In this document: positions 15,201-23,196 of the stretch, in pieces | Layout of the letters: each line of letters starts with the position of its first letter | Position numbering within the stretch: the stretch's first letter is position 1 | From: Pseudomonadota bacterium | GTDB lineage: Bacteria > Pseudomonadota > Gammaproteobacteria > Steroidobacterales > Steroidobacteraceae | Direction of reading: 5' to 3' | Assembly: GCA_023423065.1 (NCBI GenBank) | Contig: JAFAGC010000056.1 | Span: 1 to 37,423 of the forward strand | Length of the DNA: 37,423 nt | Made by a program: the position numbers and the translations under genes | Notes under the pieces: generated by a model | The model's database searches: none | What the model was told of the DNA's origin: nothing | What the model saw: the letters and a program-made list of their open reading frames with translations, nothing else

Positions 15201-17267
15201 GGCGACAGTTTCTTTCAAGCCCAAAGCTCCTCCGCGCTCGACGTACGCACGGCTACCTTGACCACGCAAGCGCTCAGCTACTGCACAGATGTATTCAATC
15301 TAGTGCTTCCAACGCACCTGCATTTGCAGCTGTTGTCCACAAGAGCAGTTTTAACACGTCAGGCTATCGAGTCGTTCGGCGCATTTACAAGTGAATGCAT
15401 CGCTGAATTGGATTCGGCCATTGCCAAGTTAGCAAGCTCGTTTGGCTTGAGCGAAAACGTGTGGTTGTCTAGCAGAGAACCTGAACGTGCAACTGTGCTG
15501 GATCATCTGGAGCGCGTGAATCGTGCCCTAGCCTGCCCAGAAGCTGCTATCAATGAATGGATGATTTATAAGGATCTCGCATCCCAATGCGCACAATCGG
15601 GTCTTTCGCAGTTCGCCAGGCTCCTTGAGACTGAGCAGATTTCGTCCGAGCATTTGCTGAACTCGTTTAGATCCACATACTTTCGTAGTTTGATTAAGCG
15701 CGCGTCCAAGGAGAATCCAAATATCCCAAGGTGGACCGGCGAGACAATCGAGAATCAAAGGAGTCGGCTGCGTCTACTTGACAAGGATTTTGCGGACAGA
15801 TCACGGCAGTACGTATTCGCCAGATTGTCTGCGGCCTCGATTCCCGAAGGAGTTTCCCAGGGACCAGTCGCTGAAAAATCCAATCGAGCGTTAATTGAGC
15901 ATGAGATTGGAAAGCAGCGTCGCCACATCGCGATTCGCGAACTAATGAGGCGAGCATCCGCGGCCGCGCATGCGGCCAAGCCTTGTTTCATGATGAGTCC
16001 GGCTTCGGTCGCGCAGTTCTTGCCGGCTTCACGAGAAGTGTTTGACGTCGCGATTATTGATGAGGCGTCGCAAATGCGACCTGAAGAAGCCCTAGGCGTC
16101 TTGGCGAGGGCGAAACAAGCGATTGTGGTCGGGGATCCGATGCAGTTGCCGCCTACTACGTTCTTTGATGCGTCGCACGAGGACTCATCAGAAAACGGGG
16201 CTGATGAACTCGATGTGGATACAGAATCCGTCCTGGATCTCGCGCTTTCGTCATTTCGTCCGTCGCGTGAACTTCAATGGCATTACCGCTCGCAGCATCA
16301 CTCGCTCATTGCATTCTCAAATCGCGAGTTTTATGACGACAACCTAATCGTGTTTCCGTCGCCAATCGAAAGAAGTGACGACATGGGTGTAGTGAGCCTC
16401 TACGTTCAGGACGCGATCTATCATTCGAGCGTAAACGTGAAAGAGGTCGAAGTTGTCGTTGAGACCGTAGCTCAAATGATTCGCGCGAACCCGAAGAGGT
16501 CGATCGGTGTGGTCGCCGTCAATCAACCGCAAAAAGAACTTCTTCGTCAGTCATTCGACAAACTTTTTGCCGAAAACAGCGATCTTGAAGAATACCGTGC
16601 TCATTGGGATGAAACACTTTATCCATTCTTTGTTAAGAATCTGGAGAACGTGCAGGGTGATGAGCGGGACGCCATCGTCATTTCTACCGTGTATGGTCCT
16701 GCCGCGACCGGTGCGTCCGTCATGCAACGGTTCGGACCGATCAACTCGAAGACAGGTCATCGACGACTGAACGTGCTGTTTACGCGCGCGAAGCAGCGCG
16801 TTGTCTTGGTGACATCTATGAAGCCCGAAGACATCGTTACCGCAGCGGGCTCGAGTCGAGGTGTAGTAGCGCTAAAGAACTACCTTGCGTACGCAAGATC
16901 CGGTCGACTTGATCAAGGCTCAGTCACAGGCGGTTCATATGACAGTCCCTTTGAGAAGGAAGTCGCGGAGGTCGTGCATCAACTGGGGTACAAGACAACT
17001 CCTCAGATCGGAGTCGCTGGCTACTTCATCGACCTAGGAGTTCGCCATCCCATCAATTCGGAGCACTTTTTTCTCGGCATCGAATGCGATGGTGCAAGCT
17101 ATCACTCAGCAAAGAGTGCCCGCGATCGCGATAGACTGCGGCAGGAAGTTCTCGAGCGGCTGGGCTGGAAGCTTTACCGGATATGGTCAACCGACTGGTT
17201 CAGATCGAGGGACAAGGAAGTGAAACGACTGGCCGAGCACTTAAGAAGACTTGCAGGTTCGAACTAG
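12201..17267 (+). CDS. DUF4011 - SF1 helicase - MTES_1575 nuclease giant protein (Hhe-like anti-phage gene)
   Basis: The protein has 1688 residues from GTG 12201, chosen because GGGAGAG lies just upstream; an ATG at 12153 in frame has no such site. Domains: DUF4011 at about 10-290 (RLRLKLLDLTNNNRLLNFK is its signature start); helicase core with Walker A GPPGTGKS 369-376, a long helical insert about 420-1230, Walker B DEASQ 1287-1291, VVGDPMQLPPT, the motif WHYRSQHHSLIAFSN, NVQGDERDAIVIS and LNVLFTRAKQRVVLV; then a Vsr/DUF559-like nuclease (MTES_1575 type) with D1611, E1628-C-D1630 and RDRDRLRQEVLERLGWKLYR. All motifs are intact. This architecture is that of the single-gene defence system described as DUF4011-helicase-Vsr (hhe). 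The gene is visibly AT-richer than its flanks, suggesting transfer. It converges with the TIR pair. Confidence 0.88.
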   Translation: MPNQANRLPQLVRAGIARLRLKLLDLTNNNRLLNFKFSDTSRRYVRVVDELPDHLFERLIDESVGKRLYFQALPEPPFSSRVEDVAMAGTEISTDVQASTNAKRAGKEPRINLSEWARKHGIDPSYDLPLPNGEGTAAKHGDNQIQTLLLPEVMERKLAAIRDDARLATQELGLSTLYAAFGYLEWYESENSEEQRYAPLMLLPLQMDRELKQHRYRYFVEGGDSSEATENISLIERLKRDFGFQLPSLNENDTPEAYFRRIARAIQPFPRWKLRRFACIGHFSFSRLVMYEDLSEKAWEQAPLEDNGLIASLLAGTDHGDSNNSVADEFDIESEEVEKLAPALITDADSSQHAAIVDAMKGRSFALKGPPGTGKSQTITNLISSLLAAGKKVLFVAEKQAALEVVAERLGEAGLAPYLLELHSTKVQKRQVLASFEARLKIRRRKEGDDLQRTLFDLRQTRSQLRAYVAAMNSLVGNSGFTLHNAYWEEQGARRMLPPETLALIRGLESEEYAHLTSSSYAAKCDVVDRLAKAFQTCRAGTHIKSHPLFGLERVGIGADDSLRLNSALRQLQSAVAKLERICVRRDSALGTGLPQRVNELREFTSTASSLPVVVSTLDYSLLHLVKDREALEALRNYTSNLEKFVQEREALRNAVHDIDQAQASAESHAEISAAFVRELAECGLEQHRIDRLPGAINQRGATIDTAQAALLILERFQNATGLAVPMTCAYLYELVEAIEYLKEIPVQVLRARERCLLDLAAKTDLERYSSEAGALRERRARLSVELNIPSDIDPSELAEAGRTLRETPWYGTIFSSRYRLAKRLCVRLRKAKWRDRFDSANQLLTLSEWLQEKRKFEGQLAVQKLAGSHWNGLETDFDTLIEVANFFAAVRKRWPSLDPLKQPINAILTAVDATLFSEVVESMTDAKMFAIRELGSSLRQSPQSPASERISQLRLRIERSKGMLEELRLERFRQPFSLSQLLTILRRLANLAQIAKKIEGDSFFQAQSSSALDVRTATLTTQALSYCTDVFNLVLPTHLHLQLLSTRAVLTRQAIESFGAFTSECIAELDSAIAKLASSFGLSENVWLSSREPERATVLDHLERVNRALACPEAAINEWMIYKDLASQCAQSGLSQFARLLETEQISSEHLLNSFRSTYFRSLIKRASKENPNIPRWTGETIENQRSRLRLLDKDFADRSRQYVFARLSAASIPEGVSQGPVAEKSNRALIEHEIGKQRRHIAIRELMRRASAAAHAAKPCFMMSPASVAQFLPASREVFDVAIIDEASQMRPEEALGVLARAKQAIVVGDPMQLPPTTFFDASHEDSSENGADELDVDTESVLDLALSSFRPSRELQWHYRSQHHSLIAFSNREFYDDNLIVFPSPIERSDDMGVVSLYVQDAIYHSSVNVKEVEVVVETVAQMIRANPKRSIGVVAVNQPQKELLRQSFDKLFAENSDLEEYRAHWDETLYPFFVKNLENVQGDERDAIVISTVYGPAATGASVMQRFGPINSKTGHRRLNVLFTRAKQRVVLVTSMKPEDIVTAAGSSRGVVALKNYLAYARSGRLDQGSVTGGSYDSPFEKEVAEVVHQLGYKTTPQIGVAGYFIDLGVRHPINSEHFFLGIECDGASYHSAKSARDRDRLRQEVLERLGWKLYRIWSTDWFRSRDKEVKRLAEHLRRLAGSN

Positions 17268-17516
17268 ATTGAAGTCAGGTCGAATCGATCGACTCTATTC
17301 CCGTTTGGGACTAAGGCGGGGTTTCGGGTCGCCGCCACCGTGAACCCGCACATGTCGAGCGTGATGGGCTGAGCAAGATCCTTGGTCGGAGGGTCAGCTC
17401 GCTGGTGCTTGATCAACGGCTTCGATCGGGCTCACTACAACGGCTCATTTTCGCCACCCATCGGACGGCAATAAGCACTCCCAATGAGTCGCATTTATTC
17501 AACATCCCCATCGCCC

Positions 17517-18284
17517 TTAGCTTCGCGCGCGAACAGCCTCTGAGTTCTTTCGAAAATCAGCCAAGCCCCGAATACGATTTTCTAGTTCGTCCTTGAGTTG
17601 CTTTATGCCCCCGAAGAAGATTACCGGATAGTCTTTGAGATCAAACTCGAGCTTTGTTCCATTGCGCGCTATATAGATAGGAGTCTTCCTCAGACCCTGA
17701 GCATAACCTGCTTCGTAGAAAACATTCGGACGAGAGTCAGTCAGATCGGCAATGACGAATTCCGCTCGCCGAATAGATTCAAGTATTCGGTCGGTAATTC
17801 GTTCATTTGATGCCGGCTCATCCACACGCTCAGCATGGATTCCACAGCGTTTAGCTGCTTCCTTTATCGCGTCAAGAACGTCATCGAAAAGATGATCTCG
17901 CTTAACGATTGGCATAGCGATGAAGGCGTACCCTTTTTGGATGTCAGCGTCTTGTGAAACTCTTGGATGGACCTCGGTCGCCCCCAACTTTATGACCCCA
18001 ATAGTTTCCTCGATCATGTCGATCACATTCGGGATGAGACTAGTTAGATACGGCGGCTCAAAAATATTGTCGAACGGATCGACATTTCGCATGATTAGGC
18101 CGCCGACAGCGGGCGGGGGAGAAATTGTCATCGTATGAAGAGATCCCGCCTCTAAGACTTCGCGTCTCACCCATACTCGTGATTCGTTAATCTTGCGCCG
18201 AGTCTCCGCGTTTGGTGATTTCTGCCACGCACGCAGGTTTCCTATAAATGCCTCGAGCCGCTCTATCTTATCCGCGTCCGTCAT
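17517..18284 (-). CDS. Predicted nucleotide-processing/sensing protein with deoxyribosyltransferase/TIR-like domain
   Basis: The protein has 255 residues from ATG 18284. Residues 1-110 are a helical region without a known motif. Residues about 118-223 form the flavodoxin-like domain KGYAFIAMPI...FDDVLDAIKEAAKRCGI...RITDRILESIRRAEFVIADL, then TDSRPNVFYEAGYAQGLRK and EFDLKDYPVIFF. This pattern ('FI.MPf....D.....I..~~...g......~...I...I...I..~..vIADLt...pNVfYE.GyA.g......i.i......~FDl..~~.I.F') belongs to the nucleoside 2-deoxyribosyltransferase/TIR-like group common in defence loci. E191 in NVFYEAGYA is the candidate catalytic Glu. It follows the AAA-TIR gene by 89 nt on the same strand, so it is probably the second gene of an operon. 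Confidence 0.75.
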   Translation of the reverse strand: MTDADKIERLEAFIGNLRAWQKSPNAETRRKINESRVWVRREVLEAGSLHTMTISPPPAVGGLIMRNVDPFDNIFEPPYLTSLIPNVIDMIEETIGVIKLGATEVHPRVSQDADIQKGYAFIAMPIVKRDHLFDDVLDAIKEAAKRCGIHAERVDEPASNERITDRILESIRRAEFVIADLTDSRPNVFYEAGYAQGLRKTPIYIARNGTKLEFDLKDYPVIFFGGIKQLKDELENRIRGLADFRKNSEAVRARS

Positions 18285-18373
18285 AAGAAAATTCCAGGAT
18301 TGATTTGACTAGTTTGGATGGAGCGGACGGAGGATGACAAGCTGAAAGCTTGGGCAATCCGACGACCGCCGAC

Positions 18374-19906
18374 TCATGTTGCCGCAGCCACTGTTGGCCT
18401 CTCGCCGACCTGAGCGCGTGAATCGGCAATTTTCTTTGACAGCAAATCGACGATTGCACTTACTTGCATGTCGACGTCACCTGCAGGGTCAAATGTGATC
18501 CCACCTACACGGGCGCTCTCATCAAACGTGCCCGGAGGGGCGGTGGTAAACCAGATCGGTATTACACTCCCCGTCTTGAATCTTTGCTTGAACGCGTCTG
18601 ACTCAAATTTTGTCCATACCCTTTTTGGATATTCTGGACCGAGCAGCGCGACTACAAAGGCAGCATCAGACTGATATATCGGCCTTAAATAGTCTTCGAT
18701 GTCGGCCGCGAGAATTCGGTGTTGCTCGTTTCGATCGTAGAAAATCTCAAGCTCCAGATCTTGGAGTGCGGCATGGAGTCGCTCCGCGAGTGGTCGGTCG
18801 GCGCCGGCGAAGCTGAGCGCAAAATCGTACTTTGAAGGAATGTCGACCGACAAGAATCCAACATCAATTGGAAACTTTGACCACGTGATACTTCGCAAGA
18901 AATACACGTACTGAGGATCTTCAACGGACAGCATCCGCGTGGTTGGGTCAAAGTGCAAAACTGATCGTAAGTCATCGCTCTTTTCGATCAAGTCATGCAA
19001 ATAGCCCTTCTCGACAATCTGTGTGACGCTTCCAGACAGGCCAGGATTTGCGGCAATAGCTTGATCAATACTTAATGACCATTCTTTCGACTGCGCTAAC
19101 AGATGTAGCAACCGCAAATACGGCGCTCGCCCCTCTCGCCTAAACCGGGTGCCTCTGCAGAATAGTTTCGTTCGGTCAAGAAACGTACGAGAGAGCCGTT
19201 CGTAGACGCGACCTCTCACCGACTCAAAGCTTACTTTGGACACTAGTTTGCTAGCTGGGGCCTCCAGAATTTGACCATCAACACAAGCCTGGTGTGAAAG
19301 CATTTGTGCGATGTAGAAGCTGCCGTGCGCCGCCTCTACTACCTCTTGTTTTATATTCAGTTCGATGTTGAGCGCTTTTTCGCCCAACGTGATTAGCTCT
19401 CGCACTTTTTCGTCTGGGTTTGACTCAAGAGAGATGATGTCGAGCCTATTGTTCAAATCGTGAGCAAATCGAACCAGAGATTCACCAGCTTTGTTGATTC
19501 CGATCACAACGATTTTTCGGTCTTGAGCCTCTTCGTCCGCAAGCAGTTTCATTAGATCGGCGATTTCCTTCCGCACTGCATCTGGAAGTTTGTGGAAGTC
19601 ATCGATGAGCACAGTTCCAAATGCCTTCATGTTTGGAAGTTCGCGGATAAGTTCGGGATCTCCTTTGCGACGTGCAGAGAGATTGGTAACTTTCTCTTTG
19701 ATTCCAAGCGACTCAATTGCCCTTGAAACGGCAGTTGTCTTTCCGATTCCCGATGGACCTTCGACGACCACTCCCCGGCCCGGCGTACGCAATGCGACTA
19801 GCAGCGCCGAAAATTCGAGTGGCGCAACGAATGTATGCGTTGGAATTCCGCCAATTTTAAAAACCTCTTCGAGCTTAAGCGGCACGCGCGACTCCCTGAA
19901 AAGCAT
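18374..19906 (-). CDS. AAA ATPase - TIR fusion protein, predicted NADase immune sensor
   Basis: The protein has 510 residues from ATG 19906. Residues ~25-215 are an AAA/STAND-like ATPase: Walker A GPSGIGKTT (50-58), Walker B TVLIDDFHKL with D102-D103, sensor-like KIVVIGINKAG (131-141). Residues ~220-345 look like winged-helix/lid helices. Residues ~359-450 are a TIR domain: KYDFALSFAGADRPLAERLH, LELEIFYDRNEQHRILAADI, then AAFVVALLGPEYPKRVWTKF and E435 in WTKFESDAF, the position of the catalytic Glu in bacterial NAD-cleaving TIRs. No repeat array follows, so it is a short sensor by NLR standards. By family it should bind ATP, switch on, and cleave NAD. The operon starts at this gene and runs into the deoxyribosyltransferase-like gene. 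Visibly AT-richer than the flanks. Confidence 0.82.
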   Translation of the reverse strand: MLFRESRVPLKLEEVFKIGGIPTHTFVAPLEFSALLVALRTPGRGVVVEGPSGIGKTTAVSRAIESLGIKEKVTNLSARRKGDPELIRELPNMKAFGTVLIDDFHKLPDAVRKEIADLMKLLADEEAQDRKIVVIGINKAGESLVRFAHDLNNRLDIISLESNPDEKVRELITLGEKALNIELNIKQEVVEAAHGSFYIAQMLSHQACVDGQILEAPASKLVSKVSFESVRGRVYERLSRTFLDRTKLFCRGTRFRREGRAPYLRLLHLLAQSKEWSLSIDQAIAANPGLSGSVTQIVEKGYLHDLIEKSDDLRSVLHFDPTTRMLSVEDPQYVYFLRSITWSKFPIDVGFLSVDIPSKYDFALSFAGADRPLAERLHAALQDLELEIFYDRNEQHRILAADIEDYLRPIYQSDAAFVVALLGPEYPKRVWTKFESDAFKQRFKTGSVIPIWFTTAPPGTFDESARVGGITFDPAGDVDMQVSAIVDLLSKKIADSRAQVGERPTVAAAT

Positions 19907-20180
19907 CTAGTTGTTTTGTCTTAATCTCATTGGCAATCATGCTAACAACTAACAATATGACTAGGAGTTCTTGCTGCGCAATTCGATGCATTCAAACTAC
20001 CACCACTTGCGTGGCAATCTTGCTGGAAGCACCGCCAAGCAACTCAACTGCTGATTATTTGACTTGTGGGTAATTGCGATTGGACTGGACAAGGGGAGCG
20101 CTAAAACATGTAAAGCAACTCACCTGAGCCGTACGAAGATGGGTTGCCTGACGATCAGGGGATGCTTCGGCTAGACGCGC

Positions 20181-20205
20181 GACGCATATGTCTTTGACGC
20201 ATATG
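20181..20205. promoter_or_regulatory. Tandem GACGCATATG boxes upstream of fusA
   Basis: The 10-mer GACGCATATG occurs at 20181-20190 and again at 20196-20205, 15 bases apart start to start. The pair lies 138 bases before the fusA start codon, a fit for a regulator binding site. No known regulator consensus is matched. Confidence 0.4.
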
Positions 20206-20295
20206 AGTTTTTTCGGCATAGGCCCGACCCTGAAGTTCTCCAAGCAAACCTCCCCATTTTTCACTACCATTCGCCGCTCGAAAATTGCCCTTGGA

Positions 20296-20310
20296 CCGGG
20301 GTTTCCCCGG
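20296..20310 (+). promoter_or_regulatory. Hairpin in the fusA leader
   Basis: CCGGGG, TTT, CCCCGG form a 6-bp GC stem with a 3-base loop, 32 bases before the fusA start, without a T-tract. It could pause transcription, protect the message or be a protein site. It is not a known riboswitch. Confidence 0.4.
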
Positions 20311-20342
20311 CCCAACCCCCTGAAATTCAACGGAACTTTGCA

Positions 20343-22505
20343 ATGGCCCGTACAACGCCTTTAGCTGACATTCGCAACATCGGCATCATCGCCCACGTCG
20401 ACGCCGGCAAGACCACGACGACCGAGCGCATTCTTTATTACACGGGCAAGAAGCACACGATCGTCGACGTCCACGAGACGAAGGACCTGAAGTCCTCGAC
20501 GACGACTGACTACATGGAGCAGGAGCAGAAGCGCGGCATCACGATTCAGTCGGCCGCGGTTTCGACCTTCTGGCGCAAGAAGAAGATCAACGTCATCGAC
20601 ACTCCCGGGCACGTGGACTTCACGATCGAAGTGAACCGTTCGCTGCGCGTGCTCGACGGCGCGGTCGTGGTGTTCGACGGCGTGGCGGGCGTGGAGCCGC
20701 AGTCGGAGACGAACTGGCGCCTCGCGAACAACTACAACGTTCCGCGTATCTGCTACGTGAACAAGATGGACCGCTCGGGTGCGAACTTCGTGCGCTGCGT
20801 GGACATGATCAAGACGCGCCTGGGCGCGCGTCCGCTGCCGGTGCAGATCCCGATCGGCTCGGAAGACAACTTCAAGGGCATGGTCGACCTGGTCACGCAG
20901 GAAGCGCTCGTCTGGGACTCGGACGACAAGGACGCGAAGTGGCAGATCATCCCGGTCGGTGACGGCTCGGGCCTCGCGGACAAGATGGGCATCACGGTGC
21001 CGTCGGATCGCAAGATCCTCGACAACTACGCCAAGTACCGCTCGGAGCTCGTCGACACGGCGCTCGAGATGGACGACGCGGCGATGGAAAAATACCTGAC
21101 GGACGGTGAAGCGCCGTCCGCCGACGTGCTGCGCAAGTGCATCCGCAAGGGCACGATCGACAGCGCCTTCAACCCGGTGCTGTGCGGCTCCTCCTATAAG
21201 AACAAGGGCGTGCAGCAGGTGCTGGACGCGGTGGTCGACTATCTGCCGGCCCCGACGGACGTCGAAGCCATCAAGACGGTGGACGCGGATGGCAACCCGG
21301 TCGGCGAGCGCAAGTGCTCGGACGATGAGCCGTTCTCGGGCCTGGCGTTCAAGGTGATCAACGACGCGTACGGCGCGCTCACCTTCGTGCGTGTGTACTC
21401 GGGCGTGCTGACGAAGGGCATGTCGGTGACCAACACGACGCGCGGCAAGCGCGAAAAGATCGGCCGCATGGTCGAGATGTTCGCGGACAAACAAAATCCA
21501 ATTGAAGAAGCGCGCGCGGGCGACATCATCGCGCTCGTCTCGCTGGCGGAAACGGACACGGGTGACACGCTGACGGACAGCGAACACCAGGTCGTGCTGG
21601 AGCGCATGCGCTTCCCGGACCCGGTCATCAGCGTTTCGGTGAAGGCGAAGTCGAAGGCAGAAGCCGAGAAGTTCGGCGCGGCGCTGGGCAAGATGGTCCG
21701 TGCCGATCCCTCGCTGCACCTCGAAACGGATCGCGAGACGGGCGAAACCATCCTGCGCGGCATGGGCGAGCTGCACCTCGAAGTGACGCTCGATCGCATG
21801 CGCACGGAGTTCGGCGTCGAAGGCACGATGGGCGAGCCGCAGGTCGCGTACCGCGAGTCGTTCACGAAGACGGTCGACGAGCACTACGTGCACAAGAAGC
21901 AGACGGGTGGCTCGGGCCAGTTCGCCGAGGTGTGGATCAAGTTCGAGCCGCTCGAGCGCGGCAAGGGCTTCGAGTTCGTCGACGAGACGGTCGGCGGTTC
22001 GGTGCCGAAGGAATTCATCCCGGCGGTGGAAAAGGGCCTCAAGGCCCAGAAGGAAGACGGCGTGCTGGCGCACTTCCCCACCGTGGACTTCCGCGCGACG
22101 CTGCATGACGGCTCGTACCACGACGTCGACTCGAACGCGCTGACGTTTGAAATCGCGGCGAAGGCGTGCTTCCGCGAGGGCATCCGCAAGGCGGCCCCGC
22201 AGCTGCTGGAGCCGGTGATGAAGGTCGAGACCGTGACGCCGCAGGACTACCTGGGCGACGTGATCGGCGACATGAACCGCCGTCGCGGCACGATCCTCGA
22301 GCAGGTCGAGCGTGGCACGAACATCGCGGTGGTGGCGCACATTCCGCTGTCGGAAATGTTCGGGTACATCGGGCAGCTGCGTTCGATGACCTCGGGTCGC
22401 GCGAGCTTCACGATGGAGTTCTCGCACTATGATCCGGTGCCGAAGAACAAGGCCGACGAAGTCATCGCGGAAGTGGAGAAACGCCGCAAGGCTGTGGCCG
22501 CTTAA
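20343..22505 (+). CDS. fusA: Elongation factor G (solitary paralog)
   Basis: The protein has 720 residues, against about 700 for typical EF-G. It starts MARTTPLADIRNIGIIAHVD then AGKTTTTERIL (G1), keeps RGITIQSAA, DTPGHVDF (G3), NKMDRSGANF (G4) and GSSYKNKGV (G5), and carries EF-G domains II-V through GSYHDVDSNALTFEIAAKA and PLSEMFGYIGQLRSMTSGRA. It translocates the ribosome along mRNA. Two points suggest a second, divergent copy: it is not beside rpsL, rpsG or tuf, and switch I (VHETKDLKSSTTTDYMEQEQ) is about five residues longer than the E. coli form as I remember it. GGAA at 20331-20334 is the likely ribosome binding site. A strong terminator follows at 22560. Confidence 0.95.
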   Translation: MARTTPLADIRNIGIIAHVDAGKTTTTERILYYTGKKHTIVDVHETKDLKSSTTTDYMEQEQKRGITIQSAAVSTFWRKKKINVIDTPGHVDFTIEVNRSLRVLDGAVVVFDGVAGVEPQSETNWRLANNYNVPRICYVNKMDRSGANFVRCVDMIKTRLGARPLPVQIPIGSEDNFKGMVDLVTQEALVWDSDDKDAKWQIIPVGDGSGLADKMGITVPSDRKILDNYAKYRSELVDTALEMDDAAMEKYLTDGEAPSADVLRKCIRKGTIDSAFNPVLCGSSYKNKGVQQVLDAVVDYLPAPTDVEAIKTVDADGNPVGERKCSDDEPFSGLAFKVINDAYGALTFVRVYSGVLTKGMSVTNTTRGKREKIGRMVEMFADKQNPIEEARAGDIIALVSLAETDTGDTLTDSEHQVVLERMRFPDPVISVSVKAKSKAEAEKFGAALGKMVRADPSLHLETDRETGETILRGMGELHLEVTLDRMRTEFGVEGTMGEPQVAYRESFTKTVDEHYVHKKQTGGSGQFAEVWIKFEPLERGKGFEFVDETVGGSVPKEFIPAVEKGLKAQKEDGVLAHFPTVDFRATLHDGSYHDVDSNALTFEIAAKACFREGIRKAAPQLLEPVMKVETVTPQDYLGDVIGDMNRRRGTILEQVERGTNIAVVAHIPLSEMFGYIGQLRSMTSGRASFTMEFSHYDPVPKNKADEVIAEVEKRRKAVAA

Positions 22506-22546
22506 TGGGGACATTCCTCGTTTCCTAGCAAACGGGGACAGACCTC
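22505..22546 (+). repeat. REP-like element, copy A, overlapping the fusA stop
   Basis: The 42-base unit begins ATGGGGACATTCCTCG and ends GGGGACAGACCTC, around a TTTCCTAGCAAA core. Its first base is the last base of the fusA stop codon. The reverse complement occurs with two mismatches at 23600-23641. Confidence 0.9.
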
Positions 22547-22559
22547 AATCTGAGATGAG

Positions 22560-22588
22560 GGGCGGGTGAGAAACCACCCGCCCTTTTT
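22560..22588 (+). terminator. Terminator after fusA
   Basis: GGGCGGGTG (22560-22568), loop AGAAAC, CACCCGCCC (22575-22583), then five T residues: a 9-bp GC stem of intrinsic type. The T-run touches the stop codon of the convergent gene at 22588. Confidence 0.92.
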
Positions 22589-23067
22589 CATTTCCGCAGC
22601 CAGGTAAAGACTCGCGTGTACGGCGTGCCGTCGGGCTGATGGCGGACGACGGTCTCGATCATCTGCTTGCCGTCATCCGAAAGCGTCCAGACGCGGGTGC
22701 TTGCAGGCTGGCCGCCCGCTCCAGCTCCCATCACGAGCGTGCGTTTGTTCGGCATCTCCATCCAGGCGACATCCACATCGGGACTGCTGCCCTGCACCTT
22801 GGTCGCCAAGCCACCCGGCTTGAAGGTGGACGCCGCGTGCATCACCGTGCCATCAGTGCCTTCGATGTCGACCTTTATCCGATAGTTGCCGTCCGCGGCA
22901 TCAGTGAGCGTGAGTGTGACGGACTTGGGCGGATTGGGTTGCCGGACCGTCGAGACGTCGACCGACCAAGTATCCAGCAACAGGTGCTGCTCGGCGGACA
23001 AAGCGGGCGCACTGAGCGCCAGGGACGCGAGTAGTAAGACGAGAAACCTGGCAGGGCGTATCGGCAT
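22588..23067 (-). CDS. Exported protein of unknown function
   Basis: The protein has 159 residues from ATG 23067, chosen over ATG 23082 because GAGGAG lies 5 bases before it. The signal peptide is MPIRPARFLVLLLASLALSA then PALSA^E. The mature part is mostly beta strands: LLLDTWSVDVSTVRQPNPPK, SVTLTLTDAADGNYRIKVDI, then STFKPGGLATKVQGS and QMIETVVRHQPDGTPYTRVF TWLRK. It looks like a small periplasmic beta protein; I do not recognise a family with confidence. It converges with fusA and is bracketed, together with the XRE gene, by inverted REP-like copies. Confidence 0.7.
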   Translation of the reverse strand: MPIRPARFLVLLLASLALSAPALSAEQHLLLDTWSVDVSTVRQPNPPKSVTLTLTDAADGNYRIKVDIEGTDGTVMHAASTFKPGGLATKVQGSSPDVDVAWMEMPNKRTLVMGAGAGGQPASTRVWTLSDDGKQMIETVVRHQPDGTPYTRVFTWLRK

Positions 23068-23196
23068 GATGACTCCTCGCATCGCCTACATGTGTGGTTG
23101 TTTCTACTACACCATACGACCTAAGTTCCGTCAAACCCGGCGATTCCCCGCCCTTTTCCCTGCGCGTCAAGCTCCCGCCATCGTGCCAAGCCAGAG

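Larger units (their letters stand above)
19907..20342. other. Long intergenic region between the TIR operon and fusA
   Basis: This 436-base gap lies between divergent genes and must hold both promoters. On the left, CTAACAACTAACAA (a tandem 7-mer, near 19939) precedes the TIR operon and could be its operator. In the middle nothing is recognisable. On the right are the tandem GACGCATATG boxes (20181-20205), the CCGGGG-TTT-CCCCGG hairpin (20296-20310) and GGAA at 20331-20334 as the fusA ribosome binding site. No coding frame is convincing. Confidence 0.5.

Noticed and set aside
17268..17516. Possible remnant coding sequence or terminator between the helicase gene and the deoxyribosyltransferase-like gene
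   Set aside because: A short frame (AGFRVAATVNPHMSSVMG) looks codon-like but is too short to name; no clear hairpin with T-run was found, although convergent genes need one.
20361..22514. A 717-codon open frame antisense to fusA
   Set aside because: It exists because GC-rich codon bias leaves the antisense frame open; the His/Arg/Leu-rich product matches no protein and fusA is unmistakable on the other strand.
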